64,000 nt of DNA, from contig CAWJLY010000010.1 in assembly GCA_963843805.1 (NCBI GenBank), forward strand, positions 310,001 through 374,000. The letters run 5' to 3'. Shown here one piece after another: positions 1 to 8,299 of this stretch. Position 1 is the stretch's first letter. Each line of letters opens with the position of its first letter. A program made the position numbers and the translations under genes. The notes below the pieces were generated by a model that ran no database searches, was not told the DNA's origin, and saw only the letters and a program-made list of their open reading frames with translations. The DNA comes from Ideonella_A sp963843805 (GTDB lineage Bacteria > Pseudomonadota > Gammaproteobacteria > Burkholderiales > Burkholderiaceae_C).

Positions 1-721
1 CGTTGTCTGCCGCCGCACCGGAGGCGGTGTTGTCGAAGACGCACCAGCACTGCGCATCGCCCGGCCATGCGCGCAGCTCGGCGGCGCGTTCGCGCAACCA
101 GTCGGCGCCATAACTCGACCAATACATGCGGGGTGCACCGTGCCAGCGGTGATAGACCACGGCGCCCGCGCCGTCACCGGCGGGGCCGAGCCAGCCGCCG
201 GGGCTCGACGCTGCCGGTTGACGTGCCGGATCGGCCGCCACACGGCCGACGCGGGCGGCCACCAGCAGACGGTCGGCGGCTGGCGTGAACCAGCTCGCGT
301 GGCGCGGCTCGCACACCACCGCGCCGCCGTGCATCGAAGCCAGCAGCTTGAAGAACGTCCGCATCGGCCGCGCTTCGAACACCAGCGACGGCGGCAGCTG
401 CACCAGCAACACGGCCAGCTTGTCGCCGAGCCCTGATGCCTCGGCCAGAAAACGCTGCAGCGGCCGGCGCGCCGCGCGCAGTCGGCCGTCGTGGGTGATG
501 GTCCGCGGCAACTTGACCGCGAAGCGGAAGCCGGCCGGCGTTGCCGCGGCCCAGCGTGCGTAGGTTTCAGCGCGGTGGCTGCGATGGAAGGACGAGTTGA
601 TCTCGACACAGTCGAGCGTGCGTGCGTAGCGCTCCAGCTGACTGCCGCTGCCAACAAACGCACCGGCGCTGGCGCGCGGGATGGCCCAGCCGGCGGTACC
701 GATCAGCATGCCGCCGGCCAT
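1..721 (-). CDS. DUF72 family protein, C-terminus cut by window edge
   Basis: The minus strand is open from an ATG at 721 (or in-frame ATG at 709) to the window edge, so the C-terminus is missing. The visible protein starts MLIGTAGWAIPR and continues with a CVEINSSFHR stretch, a FRFAVKLPRTITH segment and a C-terminal CWCVFDNTASG, which is the characteristic layout of the DUF72 (YecE-like) TIM-barrel family, whose biochemical role is not settled. Full members are about 240-300 residues; about 240 are present. It starts 3 bases after the stop of the upstream DNA glycosylase gene, so the two are very probably cotranscribed. Family assignment is firm, function unknown. Confidence 0.85.
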   Translation of the reverse strand, partial: MAGGMLIGTAGWAIPRASAGAFVGSGSQLERYARTLDCVEINSSFHRSHRAETYARWAAATPAGFRFAVKLPRTITHDGRLRAARRPLQRFLAEASGLGDKLAVLLVQLPPSLVFEARPMRTFFKLLASMHGGAVVCEPRHASWFTPAADRLLVAARVGRVAADPARQPAASSPGGWLGPAGDGAGAVVYHRWHGAPRMYWSSYGADWLRERAAELRAWPGDAQCWCVFDNTASGAAADN

Positions 722-724
722 TGC

Positions 725-1297
725 TCAGCCGAAGCGCCGGCTGACGAAACGTGAGCCCGCCAGACCGAAGCGCCATGGCAGCTCACGCGCCTTGGAGATG
801 CCGACTCGCACGCCACTCACGACTTCGACCGGCGCCGCCAGATCGGCAGCGCTGCGCAGTTCGAATGGCGGCTGATCGAGCGGCAGCCCATCATGTGAGC
901 GGTCGATGCCGAGCGCCTGGCCGACGCGGCCCGGGCCCGCACACAGCAGCCGAACGTCGTCCAGGCCACGACGGCGGCGCATGGTGTCGAGTCCGTCGGT
1001 GGGTTCGATCGCGCGGATCAGCACGCCGGCACCGTGGCCGGCTTCGCGGCAGACGACATTCAGGCACCAGTGGATGCCGTACGAGCGGTAGACATAGGCG
1101 TGCCCGGCCGGGCCGAACATCGACGCATTGCGCGGCCGGGGTCCACCATGGCTGTGCGAGGCGGGATCGTCGGCGTCGTAGGCCTCGGTCTCGACGATCC
1201 GACCGCCGACGCCGTCGACGAGCAGCAGCATGCCGATCAGCCGCCGTGCCACATTCAGCGAGGTGTCATCGAAATCGAGTGCGGCAATGCAGCGCAT
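725..1297 (-). CDS. 3-methyladenine (alkyl-adenine) DNA glycosylase, AAG/Mpg family
   Basis: Base-excision repair enzyme that removes alkylated purines such as 3-methyladenine and hypoxanthine. The start at 1297 gives 190 residues beginning MRCIAALDFDDTSLNVARRLIG, the usual beginning of this family; an upstream in-frame start at 1408 would add a 37-residue unrelated leader. Recognisable family blocks are GRIVETEAYDADDPASHS (catalytic Glu region), MFGPAGHAYVYRSYGIHWCLNVV (DNA-intercalating Tyr region) and LLCAGPGRVGQALGI. It lies 3 bases upstream of the DUF72 gene on the same strand and is divergent from the MFS transporter. No sign of truncation. Confidence 0.9.
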   Translation of the reverse strand: MRCIAALDFDDTSLNVARRLIGMLLLVDGVGGRIVETEAYDADDPASHSHGGPRPRNASMFGPAGHAYVYRSYGIHWCLNVVCREAGHGAGVLIRAIEPTDGLDTMRRRRGLDDVRLLCAGPGRVGQALGIDRSHDGLPLDQPPFELRSAADLAAPVEVVSGVRVGISKARELPWRFGLAGSRFVSRRFG

Positions 1298-1432
1298 GGG
1301 TGCAGAAGTGGAAGCAGGATCGCCGTAGCGATCGGGCCAGAGTATGCCCCGGCTGGCCGGGCCGAGCGGAGCCCTCGCACCAGCGTGTTTGCCGTCGCGC
1401 GGTGACAATCCCGGCGGTCTCTCTCACGTCTC
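1298..1432. promoter_or_regulatory. divergent intergenic region between DNA glycosylase and MFS transporter
   Basis: About 135 bases separate the probable glycosylase start (1297, minus) from the MFS start (1433, plus). Both promoters must lie here or inside the alternative glycosylase leader. I see no convincing -35/-10 pair or operator repeat by eye. Confidence 0.3.
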
Positions 1433-2881
1433 ATGCAGCCCATCCCCGACCTTCGATCCGCAACCCTGCCGACGCCGACAGCGGCCCCAGCCGACGGCCT
1501 GCCGACGCCGGCGCGCTACTACGCCATGGCGACGGTGTTGTGCGGCATTGCGCTCAGCGTGCTCGACGGCGCGGTGATGAACCTGGCACTGCCGGTGGTG
1601 GCGCGCGACCTGAACGTCAGCGCGTCGATGGTGATCTGGATCGTCAACGCCTATCAGATCGCGATCCTGGCGATGCTGCTGCCGCTGGCCAGGGTGGGCG
1701 ACCTGTTCGGCTACAAGAAGGTCTATCTGGCAGGTTTGGCGCTGTTCACGCTGGCCTCGCTGGCTTGTGTCTTGTCGCACACCTTGAGCCAGTTGCTCGC
1801 CGCCCGTGTGCTGCAAGGTGTGGGCGCCGCCGGCATGTTTGCCATCAATGCGGCGCTGTTGCGCAGCATCTATCCCAGCCGGCAACTGGGGCGCGGCCTG
1901 GCGATCAATTCGGTCGTTGTCGGCGTCTCGTCGGTGGCCGGGCCTTCGGTGGCGGCGCTGGTGCTCTCAGTGGCATCCTGGCCGTGGTTGTTTGCGATCA
2001 ATCTGCCGATCGGCCTGTTCGTGTTGATGCTCGGCTGGCGCAGCCTGCCGGCCGACCGCGTCACCGAAAAACCCGCCGGCGAGCGCTTTTCGCTGCTCGA
2101 CACGACGCTGAATATCGTGATGTTCGCCGCGCTGTTTCTCGGTGTCGATCGGCTGGTACCGCGGGTCGGTGACAAGCCCGTTGCGGGGTTGCCGGCCGAG
2201 GCGCTGGCGCTGATCGGTGTCGGCTTGCTGGTCGGCGCCGTCTTTGTGCAGCGGCAGCGGCGGCAGGCGGCGCCACTGCTGCCGATCGATCTGTTGCGGA
2301 TTCCGGTCTTCCGCTTGTCGATGTGTGCATCGATTGCCGCCTTCACCGCACAGATGCTGGCGTCGATCGCGTTGCCGTTTCTGTTGCTCCACGGGCTGGG
2401 ACGCAGCCCGGCCGATGCGGGCCTGGTGCTGACCGCCTGGCCGATCGCAACCGTCGCCGTCGCGCCGCTTGCCGGCCGGCTGATCGGCCGCGTTCCTGCC
2501 GGCTTGCTCGGCGGCATCGGGCTGATCACCATGGCCAGCGGCCTGTTGCTGATGGCGCTGTTGCCCGAGCAAGCCTCCATGTGGCAGATGGCGTGGCGGC
2601 TGGCGCTGTGTGGTGCGGGGTTCGGCCTGTTCCAGTCGCCGAACAACCACACCATCGTGACCTCGGCGCCGCGCTCGCGTGCCGGCGCTGCGGGTGGCAT
2701 GCTGGGCACTGCACGCCTGACCGGCCAGTCGATCGGCGCGTTGCTGATCGCGATGTTGTTCAGCCTGGTGCTGGTTTCGCAGCCCCGTGTGCCGCAGTTG
2801 GCGCTCGCGATCGCTGCCCTGTGCGCGCTGGTGGCAAGCGCGGCCAGCATGTTGCGGCTGCGAATACGGGCGCCTGCATGA
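1433..2881 (+). CDS. MFS drug exporter, DHA2 (EmrB/QacA-like) family
   Basis: Integral inner-membrane proton-driven exporter of 482 residues with about 14 hydrophobic segments, as expected of the 14-helix DHA2 subgroup. The loop after the second helix carries the MFS motif A variant GDLFGYKKVYLAG, and the fifth-helix region has VVGVSSVAGPSVAALV, an exporter-type motif C. Substrate cannot be read from the sequence; disinfectants, dyes or drugs are typical for the family. No membrane-fusion or outer-membrane partner is adjacent, so it probably works alone. The gene stands by itself, divergent from the glycosylase gene and convergent with the cardiolipin synthase gene. Confidence 0.88.
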   Translation: MQPIPDLRSATLPTPTAAPADGLPTPARYYAMATVLCGIALSVLDGAVMNLALPVVARDLNVSASMVIWIVNAYQIAILAMLLPLARVGDLFGYKKVYLAGLALFTLASLACVLSHTLSQLLAARVLQGVGAAGMFAINAALLRSIYPSRQLGRGLAINSVVVGVSSVAGPSVAALVLSVASWPWLFAINLPIGLFVLMLGWRSLPADRVTEKPAGERFSLLDTTLNIVMFAALFLGVDRLVPRVGDKPVAGLPAEALALIGVGLLVGAVFVQRQRRQAAPLLPIDLLRIPVFRLSMCASIAAFTAQMLASIALPFLLLHGLGRSPADAGLVLTAWPIATVAVAPLAGRLIGRVPAGLLGGIGLITMASGLLLMALLPEQASMWQMAWRLALCGAGFGLFQSPNNHTIVTSAPRSRAGAAGGMLGTARLTGQSIGALLIAMLFSLVLVSQPRVPQLALAIAALCALVASAASMLRLRIRAPA

Positions 2882-3004
2882 GCCGAGACAACCACGATGG
2901 CGCCGAGGAACGGCGCTTGGGGTGCGCGGGTGCTGAAACGCCGATCTTGATCCGGCGCGCCTGATTGCGCGGTGCAGGCGCGGCCGATGCGACGCCTGCG
3001 CGGT

Positions 3005-4291
3005 TCAGAGTTGCGACGCAATCAGCGAAGCCAGCCAATCGCCGAACTTCTCGCGCAGCGGACGCTGTTGCCAGTCGGCCAGGCTGTAGGGTTTGGCGGC
3101 TTTCAGGTCGGCCTCGAAGATGGCTGTCTGCTCGGCGGCGAATGCAGCGTCGACCACGTTGAGCGAGGCCTCGTCGTTGAGGCGGAAAGACCGGTTGTCG
3201 AAGTTGGTCGAACCGACCGAGGTGAGCAAGCCGTCGACGATCAACACTTTGCAGTGGTACATCGTCGGCTTGTATTCGGCGATCAGCGCACCGGCGGCCA
3301 GCAGCTCGTCCCATTGCGCGCGTGACGCCGACCGGGTGGTGTCGGAATCGATGTGTTCGCCCGGCAGAACGACGCGCAGTTTGACGCCCCGCTTCAGCGC
3401 AGCGAGCAGCGTCTTGCGGGTCAAGTCGTCAGGGACGAAGTAGGCCGACGACAGGTCGATGCTGCGGCTGGCCGCCGTGATGGCCATCTGGTACATCAGG
3501 GCCATGCTTTCGCTGCCGCCGGTCGGCGAGCTGCTGAACATCTGAGCCCGTTGCGGGCCGGCTTCTTTCAGCTCGGGAAAATAGGCATCACCGTGCAGCA
3601 CTTCGCCGCTGACCTTGATCCAGTTGTCGAGGAAGACGGCCTGCATCTGGCCGACCACCGGCCCTTCGACCCTGAAATGGGTGTCGCGCCAGTGGCCCGG
3701 GTCTTGTGCGTTGCCGGTCCACTCAGGAGCGATGCCGACGCCACCGGTAAAGCCGATCGTGCCGTCGGTGATCAGCAGCTTGCGGTGGGTGCGGTTGTTG
3801 AGGCGGCCAAGCTGGTACCAGCTGACGGGGTGGTATTTCTCGACCTGCACGCCGGCTTTGCGCATCTGCTCGACCCATTCGCCGTCGATCTTGGCAGCGC
3901 CGATGGCGTCGAGCAGCACATGCACCTTCACGCCGGCCCGGGCACGCTGCGACAGCGCCTCGGCAAACTGTTTGCCGATGTCTCCCGACCAGTAGATATA
4001 CGACTCGAAGTTGATGCTGCGTTGCGCGTTGCGAATGGCCTCGAGCATGGCCGGAAAGATCTCGTCGCCGTTGAGCAGCACGCGAACGCGGTTGCCGCCC
4101 AGCAGCGGCGGGCCGAGCAACACGCTCAATTCGCGAGTAAAGGCGGGGGCATCAGTGGCGTAGAGGCGCTCCAGGCGGCGCTCGATCCGCTTTTCGCCCG
4201 GCTTGAAATTGGCGACCAGCACGCCGGCCAGCAAGACAACCAGCGTGATGCCGAGTGCCAGCTGCCAATGATTCTGCAAAATATTCTTCAT
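3005..4291 (-). CDS. cardiolipin synthase-type phospholipase D superfamily protein
   Basis: Membrane-anchored enzyme of 428 residues that joins phosphatidyl groups, most likely making cardiolipin. Residues 10-28 form one N-terminal membrane segment. The two catalytic HKD motifs are intact: THRKLLITD (H169, K171, D176) and YHCKVLIVD (H346, K348, D353), the second followed by GSTNFDNRSF. The start at 4291 (MKNILQNHW) places the anchor at the very N-terminus; a start at 4312 would add seven residues. The single anchor and length resemble ClsB/ClsC-type more than two-helix ClsA. The gene is monocistronic, convergent with the MFS gene. Confidence 0.88.
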   Translation of the reverse strand: MKNILQNHWQLALGITLVVLLAGVLVANFKPGEKRIERRLERLYATDAPAFTRELSVLLGPPLLGGNRVRVLLNGDEIFPAMLEAIRNAQRSINFESYIYWSGDIGKQFAEALSQRARAGVKVHVLLDAIGAAKIDGEWVEQMRKAGVQVEKYHPVSWYQLGRLNNRTHRKLLITDGTIGFTGGVGIAPEWTGNAQDPGHWRDTHFRVEGPVVGQMQAVFLDNWIKVSGEVLHGDAYFPELKEAGPQRAQMFSSSPTGGSESMALMYQMAITAASRSIDLSSAYFVPDDLTRKTLLAALKRGVKLRVVLPGEHIDSDTTRSASRAQWDELLAAGALIAEYKPTMYHCKVLIVDGLLTSVGSTNFDNRSFRLNDEASLNVVDAAFAAEQTAIFEADLKAAKPYSLADWQQRPLREKFGDWLASLIASQL

Positions 4292-4461
4292 GTGTCTGCC
4301 TTGGCAACGCAAAAACGACCGCAGGTGAAACAGGCAGCGCCATCGGCACCGTGCGGCCCAATCGACTCGGAGCGTCCTGCCTCGGCGGACTGTCGGGCGG
4401 GAAGGATGCTACAACGTGAACCGAGGCCGGCGCGATCTGCCAGGCTGCTTACATCATCGCG

Positions 4462-5604
4462 ATGACTTCACCAACCCTCGAGCACCTCGATACGCCTGCC
4501 GCGCTGATCGACATCGATCGCATGCGGCGCAACATCGCGCGCATGCAGGCACGCGCCGGCGAGCTCGGCGTCGCCTTTCGGCCACACGTCAAGACCAGCA
4601 AATGCGCCGACGTGGTGGCCGAACAGATGGCTGCAGGTGCGCAAGGCATCACGGTGTCGACGCTCAGGGAGGCGCGCGAACTGTTCGCAGCAGGAATCGA
4701 CGACATCCTGTATGCGGTCGGCATGGTGGCGGCAAAGTTGCCGGCGGTGCTGGCCTTGCGGCGCGCCGGCTGCAGGCTGAAGATCATCACCGACAGCCTG
4801 GCATCGGCGCAGGCGATCGTGGCGTTCGGTCAGGCCAACGACGAACGGTTCGAGGTATTGATCGAGATCGATACCGACAATCACCGCTCAGGCGTCAAGC
4901 CCGACGATGCGCCGACCCTGCTCGGCATCGGCCGTTGCCTGCACGAAGGCGGCATGTTGCTGGCAGGTGTGATGACCCATGCCGGTTCGAGCTACGACCA
5001 CGACTCGCCCGAGGCCCTCGCCGGGGTGGCCGAGCAGGAGCGCGCCGGCGTGGTGCTGGCGGCGCAGCATCTGCGAGACGCCTTGTTGCCATGCCCGGTG
5101 GTCAGCGTCGGCTCGACGCCCACTGCGCTGGCCGCCCGAAGCCTGGCCGGGGTGACCGAACTGCGAGCCGGCGTCTATGTCTTCTTCGATCTGGTGATGA
5201 GCAATGTCGGCGTGTGTGGCCACGACGACATCGCGCTCAGCGTGCTGACGACCGTGATCGGCCATCAGTCAGACAAGGGCTGGGCGATCGTCGATGCCGG
5301 CTGGATGGCGATGAGCCGCGACCGCGGCACCGAGCGCCAGCGCCACGACTACGGGTATGGCCAGGTGTGCGACGTCGACGGCGTCGTGCAGTCCGGCTAT
5401 ACGCTCGGCGGTGCCAACCAGGAGCATGGGCTGCTGTCGCGCAGCGGCGCGCCCGATCTGCAGATTGCCGAGCGCTTTCCGATCGGCACCCGCTTGCGCA
5501 TCCTGCCCAACCATGCCTGTGCAACGGGGGCGCAGTTCGGCGCGTATCAGGTGCTGGGCGTGGATGGCCGGCTCTCGACCTGGGGACGTTTCAGTGGCTG
5601 GTGA
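4462..5604 (+). CDS. D-threonine aldolase / D-serine dehydratase-like PLP enzyme
   Basis: Fold-type III PLP enzyme of 380 residues with an alanine-racemase-like barrel and a C-terminal metal-binding domain. The segment FRPHVKTSK holds the probable PLP lysine (K44), and LPNHACAT holds the paired metal ligands His351 and Cys353 seen in eukaryotic-type D-serine dehydratase and D-threonine aldolase. It therefore probably cleaves or dehydrates a D-beta-hydroxy amino acid; which one cannot be decided here. The 3' end overlaps the following RidA-family gene by 11 bases. That pairing fits chemistry in which a PLP dehydratase releases a reactive enamine that RidA hydrolyses, favouring the dehydratase reading. 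Confidence 0.85.
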   Translation: MTSPTLEHLDTPAALIDIDRMRRNIARMQARAGELGVAFRPHVKTSKCADVVAEQMAAGAQGITVSTLREARELFAAGIDDILYAVGMVAAKLPAVLALRRAGCRLKIITDSLASAQAIVAFGQANDERFEVLIEIDTDNHRSGVKPDDAPTLLGIGRCLHEGGMLLAGVMTHAGSSYDHDSPEALAGVAEQERAGVVLAAQHLRDALLPCPVVSVGSTPTALAARSLAGVTELRAGVYVFFDLVMSNVGVCGHDDIALSVLTTVIGHQSDKGWAIVDAGWMAMSRDRGTERQRHDYGYGQVCDVDGVVQSGYTLGGANQEHGLLSRSGAPDLQIAERFPIGTRLRILPNHACATGAQFGAYQVLGVDGRLSTWGRFSGW

Positions 5605-6007
5605 ACCCGACATCACCTACCTGCAGCCCGACGGGCTGACGGCGCCCGGCGGGCACTACAGCCACGCCACGCTGGCCAACGGCTTCGTCTTCGTCTCCGG
5701 GCAGCTGCCGGTCACGCCCGACGGCAGACGCCTGGTCGATGCGCCGTTCGAGCGTCAGGCGCAACAGGTGCTGGACAACGTGCGCACTGCATTGCGCGCC
5801 GCCGGCAGCGATGTCGACCGCCTGGTGCAGGTGCGCGTCTACATCGATGACATGGCCAACTGGCCGCAGTTCAACACCGTCTATGCCGCCTGGGCGGGCG
5901 CCGCGCGGCCGGCCCGAGCCGTGGTGCCGACCGGTGCGCTGCATTTCGGATTGAAGGTCGAGGTCGAGGCGGTCGCCCTTGCGCCGGTGTTGCCAGCAGG
6001 CTCCTGA
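5594..6007 (+). CDS. RidA (YjgF/UK114) family enamine/imine deaminase
   Basis: Protein of 137 residues in the RidA family, small trimeric cytosolic enzymes that hydrolyse enamines and imines made by PLP enzymes. The start is GTG at 5594, chosen because the conserved sequence begins soon after and because it sits inside the last codons of the upstream PLP gene, giving translational coupling. Family blocks visible are FVFVSGQLPV, a central RLVQVRVYIDDM with the conserved Arg, and the C-terminal LKVEVEAVAL. The overlap strongly suggests it clears the product of the upstream enzyme; this is inference from context. Confidence 0.88.
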   Translation: MAGEPDITYLQPDGLTAPGGHYSHATLANGFVFVSGQLPVTPDGRRLVDAPFERQAQQVLDNVRTALRAAGSDVDRLVQVRVYIDDMANWPQFNTVYAAWAGAARPARAVVPTGALHFGLKVEVEAVALAPVLPAGS

Positions 6008-6052
6008 GCAAAGGCGTGCCATGATGGCCCGCCTTGATCCTGAATGCCGGCC

Positions 6053-7033
6053 ATGAAAACCATCCGACTCGGCCGCACCGGCCTCGAAGTGTCCCGCCTG
6101 TGCCTGGGCTGCATGACGTATGGCGACCCGGCGCTCGGCAACCATCCCTGGACGCTCGGTGAAACCGAGAGCCAGCCATTCCTGAAGCGTGCCCTCGATC
6201 TGGGTTTCAATTTCTTCGATACCGCCAACGTCTACTCGGCTGGCACCAGCGAGCAGATCGTCGGCCGCGCGCTGCTCGGCTACGTGCCGCGCGACGAGGT
6301 GGTGATCGCGACCAAGGTGCACGGCCGCATGCGGCCCGGGCCGAACGGTGCCGGGCTGTCGCGCAAGGCCATCCTGTCCGAGATCGATGCCAGCCTGCAG
6401 CGCCTGGGTACCGACCACGTCGATCTGTACCAGATCCACCGCTGGGATCCGAAGACGCCGATCGAGGAGACGATGGAGGCGCTGCACGACGTGGTGAAGG
6501 CCGGCAAGGCGCGCTACATCGGGGCGTCGTCGATGTATGCGTGGCAGTTCCAGCACGCGCTGCAGGTCGCCGAGCGCCACGGCTGGACGCGCTTTTCGAC
6601 AATGCAGAACTACGTCAATCTGTTGTACCGCGAGGAGGAGCGCGAGATGTTGCCGCTGTGCCGCGCCGAGGGCATCGGCGTGATGCCGTGGAGCCCGCTG
6701 GCGCGCGGTCGGCTGACGCGTGACTGGGACGAACCGAGCGCGCGCGCCGAGACCGACGATTTCGGCCGCACGCTGTATGCACAGACGGCCGACGCCGACC
6801 GCAAGGTGGTCGAGGCGCTGGCCGCCGTGTCCGGCCGGCTCGGCCTGCCGCGCGCGCAGGTGGCGCTGGCCTGGCTGCTGGCCAAGCCCGGCATCACCGC
6901 GCCGATCGTCGGCGCATCGCGCCTGCAGCAACTCGACGACGCGGTGGCCGCGCTGTCGGTCGAGCTGGCGCCGGAAGACCTCGCCGAGCTCGAGGCGCCG
7001 TACGTGCCGCACGCGGTGGTCGGGCATTCCTGA
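6053..7033 (+). CDS. aldo/keto reductase
   Basis: NADPH-dependent oxidoreductase of 326 residues, TIM-barrel fold. The AKR catalytic set is visible: FFDTANVYSAGTSE (Asp and Tyr), VVIATKVHG (Lys) and DLYQIHRWDP (His). The C-terminal cofactor block APIVGASRLQQLDDA is also present. Among bacterial members it resembles the YajO/YakC type. The start at 6053 (MKTIRLGRTGLEVS) is preferred over an ATG three codons upstream because the conserved sequence starts exactly there. It is 45 bases downstream of the RidA gene and may be cotranscribed with it. Substrate unknown. Confidence 0.9.
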   Translation: MKTIRLGRTGLEVSRLCLGCMTYGDPALGNHPWTLGETESQPFLKRALDLGFNFFDTANVYSAGTSEQIVGRALLGYVPRDEVVIATKVHGRMRPGPNGAGLSRKAILSEIDASLQRLGTDHVDLYQIHRWDPKTPIEETMEALHDVVKAGKARYIGASSMYAWQFQHALQVAERHGWTRFSTMQNYVNLLYREEEREMLPLCRAEGIGVMPWSPLARGRLTRDWDEPSARAETDDFGRTLYAQTADADRKVVEALAAVSGRLGLPRAQVALAWLLAKPGITAPIVGASRLQQLDDAVAALSVELAPEDLAELEAPYVPHAVVGHS

Positions 7034-7305
7034 GCCGGACCGACTGCGGCGCGCGGTGCGGCGCTTGCTCGCTGGGTATCGCGTGGTATTTCGCAGGCGG
7101 CTGCAACCGCGATTCGTCCGAAAAAAATCGGTTGCCGCCATCCGCACATGCTTCGCGTGCCCAGCCTGTCGATCCGGCCCGCCGATCGGTCAGCCAGCGG
7201 TTGATGCACCTATCCGGCCACGTGGCGCATGAGGAGCCGTCACCCTCGATCATCTGAATCTGGCATGATTGATGCGTCATGATCCGCATTTAGCATAATC
7301 AAGCC
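7034..7305 (+). promoter_or_regulatory. intergenic region with probable promoter of the LysR-led cassette
   Basis: This 272-base stretch holds no credible gene. Close to the LysR start the DNA turns AT-richer. A TTGATG at about 7270 is followed 17-19 bases later by an AGCATAAT element (about 7293-7300), a reasonable sigma-70-like pair. The preceding bases contain partly repeated ATGATTGATG / GTCATGATC words that could be an autoregulatory site. Read by eye only. Confidence 0.35.
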
Positions 7306-8299
7306 ATGGAAATGCGCCAACTCGAGGCGTTTGCGGCCGTGATGTCCACCGGGAGCGTCACTGGCGCGGCGCGCTTGCTTGCCCGATCGCAGCCCGCGGT
7401 GACGCGGCTGGTGCAGGAGCTGGAGGCCGAGATCGGCTATCCGCTGTTCCTGCGCAACGGGCCGCGGGTCACGCCCACCGTGCAGGGATTCCGGCTGCAC
7501 GAGGATGCCGAGCGCGCGTTGGCGAGCTTGCGGCTGGTCCATGCCCGGGCGGCCGACATCGCCCTGGGACTGCCCGAGCCGATGCTGCTGGCCGCCACCT
7601 CGGCGCTGGCGGTCGGCTTGTTGCCGCAGGCCTTGAAACAGGTCGAAGCGCGCAGCGGGGCCACTCCGGTGCAGCTTCGCACGGCTGGGCCCGAGCGGGT
7701 GATGCAATCGGTGTTGAACGGCGAGGTGCAGCTGGGCATCAGCAGCCTGCCGCTCGAGCACCGCGGCCTGGATGTGCAGTGGATCGGTCAGCTCGACTGC
7801 GTGGCGGTGCTGCGGCGCGGCGATCCGCTGGCCCGGCTCGAGCGCGTGCCGCTGGCGGCGCTGGCGGCGCGTCGGCTGATCACGATGAGCAACCCGTACC
7901 GGCTGCGCCACCGGCTCGATGCGGTACTGGCCGAGGTCGGCGAACGCCCGGGCGATGCGCATGCACTGATCGAAACCAACTCGTCGATCAATGCCCAGGC
8001 GCTGGTGCGGGCCGGGCTCGGTATCGCGGTGCTCGAACCGCTTGACGGCGCATGGCGCACCGTTTGTCGGTGTGGTGGTGCGGCCGCTCGACACCGCGAT
8101 CCCGTTCTTCTTCGGTGCCGTCACACCGCAGGGCCGGCCGGTCAACCCGCTGGTGCAGGCCCTGTCGGATGCGCTGCTCGAGGCGGCTTCTTCGATGCCC
8201 GGTTTCGTGCGGCACGCGCCATCGGCGCACGCCAGCCTGCTGCACGCGATCGGCACTGAAGGTGCGCCGCACGGCCACGCCAGAAAGGCCATTCAATGA
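7306..8299 (+). CDS. LysR-type transcriptional regulator, frame change near 8050
   Basis: The first 250 codons give a normal LysR regulator: N-terminal winged helix-turn-helix (MRQLEAFAAVMSTGSVTGAA, residues 3-60) and a periplasmic-binding-like effector domain. At about 8050 the frame stops making sense (an arginine-rich tail up to 8259) while the frame one base over continues correctly with FVGVVVRPLDTAIPFFFGAV to a stop at 8297-8299. A single-base indel therefore separates the last 80 residues from the rest. With it corrected the gene ends in an ATGA overlap with the monooxygenase gene, so it is first gene of, and probably controls, the downstream ABC transporter cassette. It could be a sequencing error or a genuine mutation. 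Confidence 0.85.

Noticed and set aside
1433..2881. Long reading frames on the opposite strand of the MFS gene and other genes
   Set aside because: They have arginine- and histidine-rich, low-complexity products typical of antisense frames in GC-rich DNA and no family features.
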